A stretch of 64,000 bases of DNA from Clostridia bacterium (GCA_017540175.1 JAFYBN010000089.1:1-64000); one strand, 5' to 3'; counted from the stretch's first letter, positions 1 to 8,218 are shown. Numbers and translations: made by a program. The notes: generated from the letters alone by a model not told the origin.

Positions 1-246
1 CCCAAACCATGGAGAAATGCGACAGCCCGCTTGCTTTTCAGATCTGACAGCCGTACTTTTTCTCCTTTATCGAGGAGAAAAAGTACCAAAAAGAGGAACT
101 CTTTCAAAGTCTTGGGTGTTCCGAGGTCTGCGGACCTCGGGGCAGGACTCCGTCCCGACACCGGGGGATGCCTCGCATCCCCGGACGCCATTTTGAAAAA
201 GGCGGGCGAAAACTTTTCGCCTATTTGCGACAGCCCCGGTGAACCG
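1..246. repeat. Non-coding block of nested palindromes, probable dispersed intergenic repeat
   Basis: The block holds a row of inverted repeats: 53-65 with 74-86 (13 bp, 8-nt loop), 121-128 with 133-140, a hairpin at about 162-184 (GGGGATGC arms), and 205-212 with 214-221 (GGCGAAAA, one base, TTTTCGCC). The 11-mer TGCGACAGCCC occurs at 18-28 and again at 226-236 and brackets the hairpins. An open frame crosses it but runs antisense into spoVAE and has no ribosome site. On the minus strand the innermost hairpin is followed by CGCCTTTTTC just after the spoVAE stop, so it may end that transcript. Membership in a dispersed repeat family is inference; no second copy is present in this window. Confidence 0.6.
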
Positions 247-615
247 TCATTCCTTCGCCTTGCTGTCAAAGATCACCGCGGCGAGAAGTCCCGCGATCAT
301 GGACGCGCAGATGCCGCCTGCCGCCGCGGTCAGGGGCGCCTTGAGGATGCCGAGGAAGCCCTCGCGCGCTACGGTTTCGCGGACGCCGCGGCTGATCAGA
401 TATCCGAATCCGGTCAGCGGTACGGTCGCGCCGCTGTGCGCATAGTCAACGAGGGGCTCGTAAACGCCGAACGCGCCGAGCACAACTCCGGCGACCGCGT
501 AGCCCACAAGGATGCGGGCGGGGGTCAGTCTCGTCCGGTCGATGAGGACCTGCGCGGCGGCGCAAAACAGCCCGCCCACAAGGAAGACGCGGGCATATTC
601 AGCGATCAGCTCCAT
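247..615 (-). CDS. spoVAE: Stage V sporulation protein AE (SpoVAE/SpoVAEb)
   Basis: This 122-residue hydrophobic protein matches SpoVAE, an inner-membrane part of the SpoVA channel that loads dipicolinic acid into the forespore and releases it at germination. Three to four membrane segments are visible: about residues 8-25, 33-52, 88-105 and 105-116. The family's length is about 115-125 residues, so the gene is complete. AAAGGAGG lies upstream of the ATG, and the start overlaps the spoVAD stop by 17 nt, indicating translational coupling. Expression should follow the sigma-G promoter ahead of spoVAD. The normal upstream partner spoVAC is not here. Confidence 0.9.
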   Translation of the reverse strand: MELIAEYARVFLVGGLFCAAAQVLIDRTRLTPARILVGYAVAGVVLGAFGVYEPLVDYAHSGATVPLTGFGYLISRGVRETVAREGFLGILKAPLTAAAGGICASMIAGLLAAVIFDSKAKE

Positions 616-1666
616 CGGGGACGCCTCCTTTCTCTTCGATCAGATCGCATCGCTTCGCGGCTTTGATCCGGATGAGGTGGGCGATGCCCGGGATGGACTG
701 TCCCTGATTGACTGCGAGCGCGTTCATGAAAGCGCCGGTTGCGAGAAAGACGATATCCGGCATTTGACCGAGCCGGAGTTTCTCAAGCAGCTCGGCGGCA
801 AGCACGGTCGCAGAGCAGCCGCAGCCGGACCCGCCCGCGTGGGCGTCGGACTCCGTTCGGTCGTAAACCCTGAGTCCGCAGTCCGTATGGCGCGCTTCGA
901 GCTCGATTCCGTCCGCCCGAAGCAGATCGTGGAGGATCGCGCTCCCTTCCGCGCCGAGGTCCCCGGTGACGAAGAGAGCGGAGGAGGAGTCCACGCCCGA
1001 ATCCAGATAGCGGCGGATCGTGTCGGCCGCGGCGGGAGCCATGGCGGCGCCCATGTTCGCTGCGTCCGTGATGCCGCGGTCGACAAGGCAGCCGGGCATA
1101 AGCTCCGTGATTTCGGGAACATATTCGCTTCCGCACCGCACGGCGTCACGGGGGGACGACGACAGGATGAACGCGCCCGCTCCCGTGACCGTCCACTGCG
1201 CCGTGGGAGGCCGTTGCCCACCGTATTCGACCGGATAACGGAACTGCCGTTCCGCCGAGCAGAAATGGGAGGACGTGACGACGGCGGCGCGCCTGCACAT
1301 CGCGGACACCGACGCAGATGCCAGGAGCAGTCCTTCCGCGCAGGTCGAGCACGCGCCGAAAAGCCCGAGATAGGGGACGCGGTAGCCCATCAGCCCGAAT
1401 GCGGAGGACAGACACTGATTGATCAGATCCCCGGCGAACAGCAGGTCGATTTCATAATCCATCAGTTCCGCCTTTCGAAGCGCGATCCCGAGGGCGAGCC
1501 GCTGCATTTCCGCTTCCGATTTTTCCCACGTGTCCTTGCCGAAGCGGTCGTCTCCGCTGAAATCAAACAGCGCGCCGAGCGGTCCCTTCTTTTCCTTCTG
1601 ACCCACGACGGAACCTGCGGAAATGATGAAGACCCGCTTCTCCGGATAAAACGGTTTTTGCTGCAT
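599..1666 (-). CDS. spoVAD: Stage V sporulation protein AD (SpoVAD)
   Basis: SpoVAD is a soluble, membrane-associated protein with a thiolase-like fold that binds dipicolinic acid and docks on the SpoVA membrane channel in the spore. The 355 residues fit the family (about 340). Typical features are the N-terminal stretch beginning MQQKPFYPEKRVF, the FGACSTCAEGLLLAS segment near residue 125, and a C-terminal AVNQGQSIPGIAHLIRI segment. AAAGGAGG precedes the ATG. The sigma-G-type promoter at 1695-1723 puts transcription start about 20 nt upstream of the start codon. It is followed directly by spoVAE; spoVAC is absent from the locus. Confidence 0.93.
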   Translation of the reverse strand: MQQKPFYPEKRVFIISAGSVVGQKEKKGPLGALFDFSGDDRFGKDTWEKSEAEMQRLALGIALRKAELMDYEIDLLFAGDLINQCLSSAFGLMGYRVPYLGLFGACSTCAEGLLLASASVSAMCRRAAVVTSSHFCSAERQFRYPVEYGGQRPPTAQWTVTGAGAFILSSSPRDAVRCGSEYVPEITELMPGCLVDRGITDAANMGAAMAPAAADTIRRYLDSGVDSSSALFVTGDLGAEGSAILHDLLRADGIELEARHTDCGLRVYDRTESDAHAGGSGCGCSATVLAAELLEKLRLGQMPDIVFLATGAFMNALAVNQGQSIPGIAHLIRIKAAKRCDLIEEKGGVPDGADR

Positions 1667-1694
1667 AACTCGTCCTCCTTTCGGATGATGGACG

Positions 1695-1723
1695 TAGTAT
1701 GCCCGGGTTTTATGCGATTATTC
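1695..1723 (-). promoter_or_regulatory. Sigma-G type forespore promoter of spoVAD-spoVAE
   Basis: On the minus strand GAATA (1719-1723), a 17-bp spacer and CATACTA (1695-1701) fit the Bacillus sigma-G consensus (GHATR, 17-18 bp, CATnnTA) at every position. Predicted transcription starts near 1688, leaving a leader of about 20 nt with AAAGGAGG before the spoVAD ATG. Sigma-F promoters are similar and cannot be excluded. Confidence 0.75.
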
Positions 1724-1831
1724 GCTGTGTAAACCTCACAAAACATCTGTATTTCACTTGGCAATATTCACCAAAGAACAGCCTGTTCAGATGCGCGGCA
1801 GGGGCAATAGGGAGAAGTTCGTCCGATCCCC

Positions 1832-1859
1832 TTGACAACGGAAAAAATCGGAGTATAAT
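1832..1859 (+). promoter_or_regulatory. Sigma-A promoter of the HPr-like gene
   Basis: TTGACA at 1832-1837, a 16-bp spacer and TATAAT at 1854-1859 match the vegetative consensus. Transcription would start near 1866, at the foot of the hairpin at 1864-1887. Confidence 0.8.
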
Positions 1860-1863
1860 GGAT

Positions 1864-1887
1864 GCGGCGTTCGGGAAAGAACGCCGC
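1864..1887 (+). promoter_or_regulatory. Perfect 9-bp hairpin at the 5' end of the HPr-like mRNA
   Basis: GCGGCGTTC (1864-1872), loop GGGAAA and GAACGCCGC (1879-1887) form a stable stem at the predicted mRNA 5' end, just before the AGAGGA ribosome site. It may stabilise the message or be a protein-binding dyad; nothing shows which. Confidence 0.5.
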
Positions 1888-1897
1888 GGAGAGGAAT

Positions 1898-2128
1898 ATG
1901 GAAAAGAGTATTTATCGTTATCGTGTTCATTTGGATTCTGTCAGGGATGTCCTCGAATTCGTACGGATCGCGACCAAAACAGAGGGACGTCTCGAACTTG
2001 TAAACGGACGCCGCCGGCTGAGCGCGACCAGCTTTCTGAGCGTGGCGCTCGCGCGCATTTCATGGGATGAAGTGATCCTTGAGGCTGATTACGACTGCTA
2101 TTTCGATTTCGAAAACTTCATTGCATGA
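1898..2128 (+). CDS. HPr-family-like small protein lacking the phosphorylatable histidine
   Basis: The 76-residue product has the size and pattern of an HPr-like (PTS phosphocarrier) domain, with a first strand and helix (IYRYRVHLDSVRDVLEFVRI) and a central segment RRLSATSFLSVALARISW that recalls the Ser-46 region of HPr. The GxHARP-type active site with His-15 is absent, so it should not relay phosphate as HPr does. I chose the ATG at 1898 because AGAGGA sits 2 nt upstream and the promoter is at 1832-1859; an in-frame ATG at 1862 would lie before the predicted transcript start. It is monocistronic, ending at the terminator 2155-2196. Its role is unknown; regulatory binding is a guess. Confidence 0.65.
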   Translation: MEKSIYRYRVHLDSVRDVLEFVRIATKTEGRLELVNGRRRLSATSFLSVALARISWDEVILEADYDCYFDFENFIA

Positions 2129-2154
2129 TGATATGCTCCCCCAAGAATAACGAT

Positions 2155-2196
2155 CTGCCGCACGACCTTGAAGCGAAGGCTGTGCGGCAGTTTTTC
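2155..2196 (+). terminator. Intrinsic terminator after the HPr-like gene
   Basis: CTGCCGCAC (2155-2163) pairs with GTGCGGCAG (2182-2190) and is followed by five T. The U-tract exists only on the plus strand, although the hairpin also abuts the end of the convergent gene. Confidence 0.85.
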
Positions 2197-3485
2197 TATT
2201 TGAGCAGCTGAGTCATCGGTACGCCGTCCGCGTCGGGCATTTCAAAGCCCATGGCGCGGGCGATCGTCGGGGCTTCGTCAACGAGCCGCCCCTCAGCAAT
2301 CGACGCGCCGGAGCGGAACGCGGGACCCTTCGCGTAAAACACGGGGCAGGGACCTTTTGAGGGAAGATAGCCGTGAGTCGCGCGTCCCTTGCGGTAGTCG
2401 CCGTTGTCGGCTCCCGTCACAAGGGGCCTCACATAATGATCGCCGAAGGAGGTGTAATTGTCAGTCTCGAGCACGAAGGAGAAATCCCCTCCGTAATGCT
2501 CTTCGCGGACCGCTTCTTCCTTCGTGTACACGCGGCTGATGCCGTACACGCCTTCTTCGCAGAGATGGCGGAGCAGGGCATAGGTTTTGTCATAAACCGC
2601 CCTGTCGTCCTGGTCCTTCAGATAGACGCAGGCGGACATGCCGCCCGACTGACACCATGCGTCCCATTCGGGTTCGCCACCGGCCGACGAGGGGCGGATG
2701 AGCCCTGCGTCGGCAAGAAGGACGTTGATGTGGATGACGCGCTTGATATCCATCTGACCGTGATCGGACGTCAGAATGAAATTCGTGTTCTCCGGCGCGG
2801 CTTCCATGAGTTCGCCGATCCACCGGTCCGTGTCTTCCAGCGTTTTGGTGATATGGGGACCGAACACGCCCGCGCCGTGACGCGCGCCGTCGATGTTCGC
2901 CGGATGGATCATGAGCAGATCGGGGGAGAATTCGCACAGAATGTCCGCGGCGCAGGCAACCATGAAATCGTCGCAGTACGGATGCTTTCTCTCCCGCATG
3001 AGATGTGCGTGACGCTCAATGATGGGCACGAGATCCTCGCCCGTGCCCATTTCGCGAAACGCTTCCACGAGCGTCTGACCGGGTCTCTGCGTCCAATACT
3101 CGTCGATGAGATGGTCGATCGACGGATGATTTCCGGTGCAGGGCCAGAAGACGGCGGCGGTGGTATATCCGGCCTTCTTTGCGAGATCGAAGAGATCCGG
3201 CACCTTCACCGCGTCGTGCTCCCAGATCCACGGAACGGGGGATTTGACCGAAAGGTATGGCGATTTGAGATTCCCCGGAATGCCGTGCCGGTCCGGCCAG
3301 CAGCCCGTCGCCATGGTGGTGTGACAGGGATAGGTGATCGTCGGATAGATCGAGACGACTTTTTCGACGCGTGCGCCGCCCTCAAGATATTTCCGGAAGT
3401 TCGGCATGGCGGAGAGCTCGGCCATATCCTCGCTCACGAGAGCGTCGGCGGAAAGAACGACGAAGGTTTGCCGCGCGGTGCTCAT
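2196..3485 (-). CDS. Alkaline-phosphatase superfamily phosphodiesterase (type I phosphodiesterase/nucleotide pyrophosphatase)
   Basis: The 429 residues carry the metal-site pattern of the nucleotide pyrophosphatase/phosphodiesterase family: a first Asp in VVLSADAL near residue 14, the nucleophile threonine in YPTITYPCHTTMATG near residue 50, then Asp and His in IDGARHG, the pair in LTSDHGQ, and a late His in RATHGYLP. Such enzymes cleave phosphodiester or pyrophosphate bonds using two zinc ions. There is no signal peptide, so it should be cytosolic, unlike many relatives. The ATG lies 1 nt beyond the stop of the acyl-CoA synthetase gene and has little Shine-Dalgarno, so translation is probably coupled. 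The substrate is unknown. Confidence 0.8.
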   Translation of the reverse strand: MSTARQTFVVLSADALVSEDMAELSAMPNFRKYLEGGARVEKVVSIYPTITYPCHTTMATGCWPDRHGIPGNLKSPYLSVKSPVPWIWEHDAVKVPDLFDLAKKAGYTTAAVFWPCTGNHPSIDHLIDEYWTQRPGQTLVEAFREMGTGEDLVPIIERHAHLMRERKHPYCDDFMVACAADILCEFSPDLLMIHPANIDGARHGAGVFGPHITKTLEDTDRWIGELMEAAPENTNFILTSDHGQMDIKRVIHINVLLADAGLIRPSSAGGEPEWDAWCQSGGMSACVYLKDQDDRAVYDKTYALLRHLCEEGVYGISRVYTKEEAVREEHYGGDFSFVLETDNYTSFGDHYVRPLVTGADNGDYRKGRATHGYLPSKGPCPVFYAKGPAFRSGASIAEGRLVDEAPTIARAMGFEMPDADGVPMTQLLK

Positions 3486-3486
3486 A

Positions 3487-5241
3487 TCAGTCCGCGGAGG
3501 TGGAGCCGCTGATGCTCTGCCGCTTGATCTTGTTGGTGGTCGTCTTGTCGAATTCCTTCTGGCGGATGACGATCTTGCCGATCCCCTTATAGGCGGGCAG
3601 GGGCTTCGTCGCCTTCGACACGTCTTCCTTGAGCTTGACGGTCGGGTCGGTGATGCCGAGTTCTTCGAGCTTTTCCGCGTTGAGGAAGACCTCCGCGCAG
3701 AGCTTCGTCTCTTCGCCGTATTCGTTCTTCAAGCCGTAGACGACGACTTCCTTGACGTAGGGGATCGCCTGGATGTAGTTTTCGATTTCCTCGGGATAGA
3801 CGTTTTTGCCGTTCGAAAGCACGATGATGTTCTTCTTGCGGCCCGTGATGAGGAGCTGTCCGCGCTCGTTCATCATGCCGTAGTCACCGGTCGCGAACCA
3901 GCCGTCCTCGGAGAGGACTTCCGCCGTCGCTTCTGGAGCTTTGTAATAACCGAGCATGACGATATCGCCCTTGACGCAGATCTCGCCGATGCCTTCCGGC
4001 GTGACGTCCTCGAATTTGATTTCGCAGCAGGGAAGGACGGAGCCTACGGTGTTCCAGTCGTTGAACTGGTCGCGGTTCGCGGAAACGAGGGGCGAGCATT
4101 CGGTGATGCCGTAGCCGTTGATCAGGTCGATGCCGATGGCGTCGAAGAATTCGCCGATTTCGGGACGGATGGGCGCGCCGCCGCAGACGATCTTGCGCAG
4201 ATTGCCGCCGAAGCTCTCGTGGATCGTGGAGAAGAGCTTCTTGCGCGCGTCGATGCCGATTTTGCGCATGCCGTTGCTCGTCTTGATGAGGGTTCTGAGC
4301 CCCTTGTCCTTGCCGGTCTTCGCCGCGGTCGACCAGATCTTGCGGTAGAATTCCTCGGCGAACGCGGGAACGAGGTAAATGTAATCCGGCTTGTAGGTCG
4401 TGAGATTTTTCATGACCGCGCGGAGGTTTTCGTTGATGCAGATCGTGGAGTGATGATGGAGGGAAACGAGCAGACCGGCGACCGCCTCATAAGTATGATG
4501 GTACGGAAGAACGGAGAGACAGCAGTCGTAGACCGTGGAAACCTGGAGCCCGTAATACACAATGGAGATCAGGTTGTGCTCGGAAAGCATGACGCCCTTC
4601 GCGAGTCCCGTCGTGCCGGACGTGTAAACGATCATCTTGAGGTCATACTCTTCGCTGTGCCGGTCGGCATATCCGTCGTAGCCGTTGTCAAGCAGGTTGT
4701 AGCCGCGCTCGAGGAGACCGCGGTAGGTGACGAATCTCGGATCGTCGCCGAAATAATCCGCGCGGCATGCCTCGGCGTCCGCGTCGTCGTCGTTGACCAC
4801 GCGCACGAAGACCTTGATGTGGGAAAGCGCACCGTCCGCGTTGTTCTTTACGATTTCGTCATAGCGGGGCGTATAGAACAGAACCGTGGAATCGCTGTGA
4901 TTGACGATGTTCAGAATATCCCCTTCGGGCAGGTCGCGGTCGATCGGAACGTAGACGCCGTCCCCGGCGAGAGCGGCGAGATATACGGTGATCCAGCGGT
5001 AGCTGTTCTCACCGATCTGGGCGATGTGATCGCCGATCAGCCCGCGCTCCGTCAGAGCGGAGCCGAGCGCGTTCACGTCGCGTATGAAATCCGCATAGGT
5101 GACTTCACGGATCTCTTCTTCGTTTTTGCGGTATTTGAACGCGATTTTCTCCGATGCCTCATTCAGCGCGATGGATAAGAGTTCCCGGATGGAATGGACC
5201 GGGGTGACTTCGTAAAGGGGATAATCCTTCAGATCCTTCAT
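3487..5241 (-). CDS. AMP-binding long-chain fatty acid-CoA ligase-like protein
   Basis: This 584-residue protein is an ANL-superfamily adenylating enzyme. It shows the AMP-binding P-loop VYTSGTTGLAKGVMLS (about residues 210-225), the GYGITECSPLVS motif near 375, WFATGDYG near 445 and the hinge with GRKKNIIVLSNGKNVYPEEIE. It resembles the FadD/long-chain acyl-CoA synthetase branch, activating a carboxylate to acyl-AMP and then to acyl-CoA. GGAGG precedes the ATG and a sigma-A promoter lies at 5282-5310. It shares a transcript with the phosphodiesterase downstream. No beta-oxidation genes are nearby, so a role in lipid recycling is possible; the acyl substrate cannot be read from the sequence. 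Confidence 0.85.
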   Translation of the reverse strand: MKDLKDYPLYEVTPVHSIRELLSIALNEASEKIAFKYRKNEEEIREVTYADFIRDVNALGSALTERGLIGDHIAQIGENSYRWITVYLAALAGDGVYVPIDRDLPEGDILNIVNHSDSTVLFYTPRYDEIVKNNADGALSHIKVFVRVVNDDDADAEACRADYFGDDPRFVTYRGLLERGYNLLDNGYDGYADRHSEEYDLKMIVYTSGTTGLAKGVMLSEHNLISIVYYGLQVSTVYDCCLSVLPYHHTYEAVAGLLVSLHHHSTICINENLRAVMKNLTTYKPDYIYLVPAFAEEFYRKIWSTAAKTGKDKGLRTLIKTSNGMRKIGIDARKKLFSTIHESFGGNLRKIVCGGAPIRPEIGEFFDAIGIDLINGYGITECSPLVSANRDQFNDWNTVGSVLPCCEIKFEDVTPEGIGEICVKGDIVMLGYYKAPEATAEVLSEDGWFATGDYGMMNERGQLLITGRKKNIIVLSNGKNVYPEEIENYIQAIPYVKEVVVYGLKNEYGEETKLCAEVFLNAEKLEELGITDPTVKLKEDVSKATKPLPAYKGIGKIVIRQKEFDKTTTNKIKRQSISGSTSAD

Positions 5242-5281
5242 GTTTTCCTCCGATGGCGAATAGTATTATTCTATTATAGTT

Positions 5282-5310
5282 ATTATATCTGAACGGTAAG
5301 CAAGAGTCAA
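5282..5310 (-). promoter_or_regulatory. Sigma-A promoter of the acyl-CoA synthetase/phosphodiesterase operon
   Basis: On the minus strand TTGACT (5305-5310), 17 bp and TATAAT (5282-5287) lie about 40 nt before the ATG at 5241. The rest of the 5242-5379 gap is AT-rich with widely spaced GGCGGAA/TTCCGCC arms (5319 and 5369 regions) and no clear terminator. Confidence 0.8.
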
Positions 5311-5379
5311 CAAAGACGGCGGAAATAATCTTGAATAAATTTTAAATAAATTGATAATATAAAGAAATTCCGCCGGTTT

Positions 5380-6732
5380 TCAGTGAAAAACAGCGAGGGA
5401 AATCGTGGGAAGGGACGGATCAAAGTTTGCCATGCAGACAACCTCTCCCGCCTGCGGCGCGTGGATCACCGTATGAACGCCGTCCTTTTCGCCGAGGTAG
5501 AGCATCACATGTGAGGCTGTGTAAATCGCGGCGGGGACATCGAGCTCCGAAAGCAAAGAGGAGAGCTCGTCCGCGGTCATCCCGGCAGTCGGGCGGATCT
5601 CGCCCGCGTAAACCTTTTGTTCCCTGGTGTCGCGCGGGAGCAGAAAGCCGAAGGATCGCATCACGGCGCACACGAAACCGGAGCAGTCAAGCCCGCCGTC
5701 CGCGCCGCCCCAGCCGTAATCGATGCCGAGGCAGGAAAACGCCTGACGGAAGAAATTCTTCACGGTATAGGGCAGGGTGCCGCGCACCGCGTCGGTTTTG
5801 GAAAGAGCGGCTGCTGCGGCCGCGAGACGTCCGTCGGCGTCCCGCTCGGGAAGGAGCACGAAAACGGTTTCCGCGTCTTCGCTGTCGAGGGGAAGCCTGA
5901 CGCCCATGTCGAGAACCGTTCCGTCAAAAACGAGCCGAGGGGACACGACCGTGGCGAAGGACTCGGGATCAAGAAACCGGGAAAAATCTTCCTCGGAGCA
6001 AAGCGCGCAGGCGTCCGCGGGGATCCAGCCGCGGTAATTCGGGCATTGAACGTAGAGGAAAGCTCCGTCCGCGCTCGGACGCAGAATGCGGACGGGCATG
6101 CCGACGATCAGCTCCGTCAGCTGCAGGTCGCTGTACTGCGTGTCCCCGTAGGAGAAAGCGTCGAGTTCGGTCGGCAGGGACTTCATGTCGCACCGGCGCA
6201 CCACGACGGCGGGCGTGTTTTCGGGCTCCGCGGCGGAGTCGGCGGCGCGGTTCAGGAGAACGGCATCTCTTATAACGGTGTCGATCAGAACGCCCTCGCG
6301 GTCGTAGCGATCTTCCGCGCGCCATTCCAAGGCGGCAATTTCCGCGTCCAGCTCAGAGGACGACAGGGAAGAAGGCGCGGAAAGATCGACGACGGTCGGA
6401 CAGCTTTCGATCACGGCGCGGTTCCTTTCGGCAATTTCCTCCGGCGTCAGGATTACGCCGTCCGCCGAGCCTTCACCGAAGCGATCCTCGTAAAGGGCCG
6501 CCCAGACGGAAGCTTCCTCAGGCAGCGTGAGTTCGACTGCGGGAAATTCAGCTTCCGAGGTCTCGGACTCCTCATTTTCTTCCGGTGCCGTTTCGGTTTC
6601 CGGCGCCGGAGCCGAGGTTTCGGGAAGAGCCGGTTCCGGCTCCGCGGGCTGCGCGCCGCAGGAGAACAGAAAAAGAATCCCCGCGCAAAACAGGACGAGC
6701 CGGATCAAAGCGGGAATTCTTTTGTGTTTCAT
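5380..6732 (-). CDS. NlpC/P60 family cell-wall peptidase lipoprotein with SH3-like domain
   Basis: A signal peptide ends in the lipobox LFSCG near residue 25, followed by an acidic Pro/Glu/Thr-rich spacer of about 50 residues, so the protein is tethered to the outer face of the membrane. The middle (about 190-260) has a bacterial SH3-like module (MPVRILRPSADGAFLYVQ). The C-terminal third is an NlpC/P60 domain with catalytic Cys in GGLDCSGFV and His in ASHVMLYLG. Such enzymes cleave gamma-D-Glu/meso-diaminopimelate bonds in peptidoglycan stem peptides, often in turnover. The architecture resembles YkfC-type dipeptidyl peptidases. It is transcribed alone from 6778-6805. Confidence 0.88.
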   Translation of the reverse strand: MKHKRIPALIRLVLFCAGILFLFSCGAQPAEPEPALPETSAPAPETETAPEENEESETSEAEFPAVELTLPEEASVWAALYEDRFGEGSADGVILTPEEIAERNRAVIESCPTVVDLSAPSSLSSSELDAEIAALEWRAEDRYDREGVLIDTVIRDAVLLNRAADSAAEPENTPAVVVRRCDMKSLPTELDAFSYGDTQYSDLQLTELIVGMPVRILRPSADGAFLYVQCPNYRGWIPADACALCSEEDFSRFLDPESFATVVSPRLVFDGTVLDMGVRLPLDSEDAETVFVLLPERDADGRLAAAAAALSKTDAVRGTLPYTVKNFFRQAFSCLGIDYGWGGADGGLDCSGFVCAVMRSFGFLLPRDTREQKVYAGEIRPTAGMTADELSSLLSELDVPAAIYTASHVMLYLGEKDGVHTVIHAPQAGEVVCMANFDPSLPTISLAVFH

Positions 6733-6777
6733 GTCATACTCCGGGCGATGGAATGCGGAACAAAACGCTCCTTTGAG

Positions 6778-6805
6778 ATTTTACCACAATTTTTCCGTAT
6801 GTCAA
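6778..6805 (-). promoter_or_regulatory. Sigma-A promoter of the NlpC/P60 lipoprotein gene
   Basis: On the minus strand TTGACA (6800-6805), 16 bp and TAAAAT (6778-6783). It begins within a few bases of the argH stop codon. Confidence 0.75.
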
Positions 6806-6811
6806 GACCTT

Positions 6812-8200
6812 TCAGCGCATTCCGCGCTCCGCAAGCGTTTTCCTGACGTTTTCGATCTGCCGCAGGACCGATTCGTGAGAGGGACCGCCGTAGACGGTGC
6901 GGCGGTTGACGCAGGCGTCGAGGTTCACGGCATCGTAAACGTCCTTCTCAAAGAGTTCGGAATAGGTCCGATAGACCTCAAGCGGGAGGGATTCGAAATC
7001 CGTGTGGTTTTCGATGCAGTACGCGACGAGCCTGCCGCTGACACGGTAAGCGTCCCGGAAGGGCATGCCTTTTTTCACGAGGTAATCCGCACAGTCCGTG
7101 GCATTGATGAATCCGCCGGATGCCGCTTCGCGCAGACGCGCGGTCCGGACCTTCATCGTCGCGATCATGGCGGTGAAGAGCTCCACGCAGAGCTTGGTAT
7201 TGTCGAGTGCGTCGAACACAGCCTCTTTGTCTTCCTGCATGTCCTTGTTGTACGCGAGCGGAATGCCCTTGAGCACGCACAGGATCGCGGTGAGGTCGCC
7301 GTAGACCCGACCCGTTTTTCCGCGCACCAGTTCCGCGATGTCGGGATTCTTCTTCTGCGGCATGATGGAGGAGCCTGTGGAAAAGGCGTCGTCGAGTTCG
7401 ATGAAGGAGAATTCGCCCGAGCACCAGAGGATGATCTCCTCGGAGAAGCGCGAGAGATGCGTCATGACGAGCGATAGCGCGAATATGAGTTCGGCGAGGA
7501 AATCCCGGTCGGACACGCCGTCCATGGAGTTTTCCGTCACGCCGTCCATGCCGAGCGCGTCCGCGACCGCGAACCGGTCGATGGGATAGGTGGTCGAGGC
7601 GAGCGCGCCGGAGCCGAGCGGGGAAATGTTGGTCCGGCTGTAAATCTGCCCGAGCCGTTCGTCGTCCCGCAGAAGCATCTGCGCGTAAGCGAGCATATAG
7701 TGACCGAAGGTCACGGGCTGCGCCCTCTGCAGATGCGTATAACCGGGCATGACGTCGTCCGCGTGCGCCTCGGCAATATCCGTGAGCGTCCCGATCATGG
7801 CGCGCAGCAGGGAACGGACTTCGCAGATCTCACGGCGCAGATAGAGCCGGATATCCAGCGCGACCTGATCGTTGCGGCTGCGCGCGGTGTGCAGACGCTT
7901 GCCCGCGTCCCCGATCCGCGCGGTCAGGACCTCTTCCACGAACATGTGGATGTCCTCCGCTTCGGGATCGACCGCGAGCGCGCCGGATTCGAGATCGGCG
8001 AGAATGCCGTTCAGCCCTGCGATGATCTTCTCGCTCTCCTGTGCGTCGATGATGCCCTGCTTCCCGAGCATGGCGGCGTGCGCGACGGAGCCCGCGATAT
8101 CCTCGCGGAACATGCGGGAATCAAAGGAGATCGAGGAATTGAAGTCGTTGACGCGGGTGTTTTCCTCTTTGGAAAAGCGCGCGTCCCACATTTTTGCCAT
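6812..8200 (-). CDS. argH: Argininosuccinate lyase
   Basis: ArgH splits argininosuccinate into arginine and fumarate, the last step of arginine synthesis. The 462 residues match the usual length. The fumarase/aspartase-superfamily signature GSSIMPQKKNPD is present near residue 275, along with TARSRNDQVALD near 110 and the catalytic-His region GYTHLQRAQPVTFGHY near 155. GAGAGG lies before the ATG. It sits 72 nt downstream of argG on the same strand, with a GC-rich hairpin in the gap (8219-8250), and is presumably cotranscribed from the argG promoter. Confidence 0.97.
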   Translation of the reverse strand: MAKMWDARFSKEENTRVNDFNSSISFDSRMFREDIAGSVAHAAMLGKQGIIDAQESEKIIAGLNGILADLESGALAVDPEAEDIHMFVEEVLTARIGDAGKRLHTARSRNDQVALDIRLYLRREICEVRSLLRAMIGTLTDIAEAHADDVMPGYTHLQRAQPVTFGHYMLAYAQMLLRDDERLGQIYSRTNISPLGSGALASTTYPIDRFAVADALGMDGVTENSMDGVSDRDFLAELIFALSLVMTHLSRFSEEIILWCSGEFSFIELDDAFSTGSSIMPQKKNPDIAELVRGKTGRVYGDLTAILCVLKGIPLAYNKDMQEDKEAVFDALDNTKLCVELFTAMIATMKVRTARLREAASGGFINATDCADYLVKKGMPFRDAYRVSGRLVAYCIENHTDFESLPLEVYRTYSELFEKDVYDAVNLDACVNRRTVYGGPSHESVLRQIENVRKTLAERGMR

Positions 8201-8218
8201 AAGCGCCTCTCAATAAAC

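Noticed and set aside
31..666. A 211-codon open frame on the plus strand
   Set aside because: It runs through the palindromic block and then antisense to spoVAE and spoVAD, has no ribosome site and resembles no protein.
5311..5379. Terminator after the NlpC/P60 gene formed by GGCGGAA/TTCCGCC arms
   Set aside because: The loop would be about 44 nt and there is no convincing U-tract.
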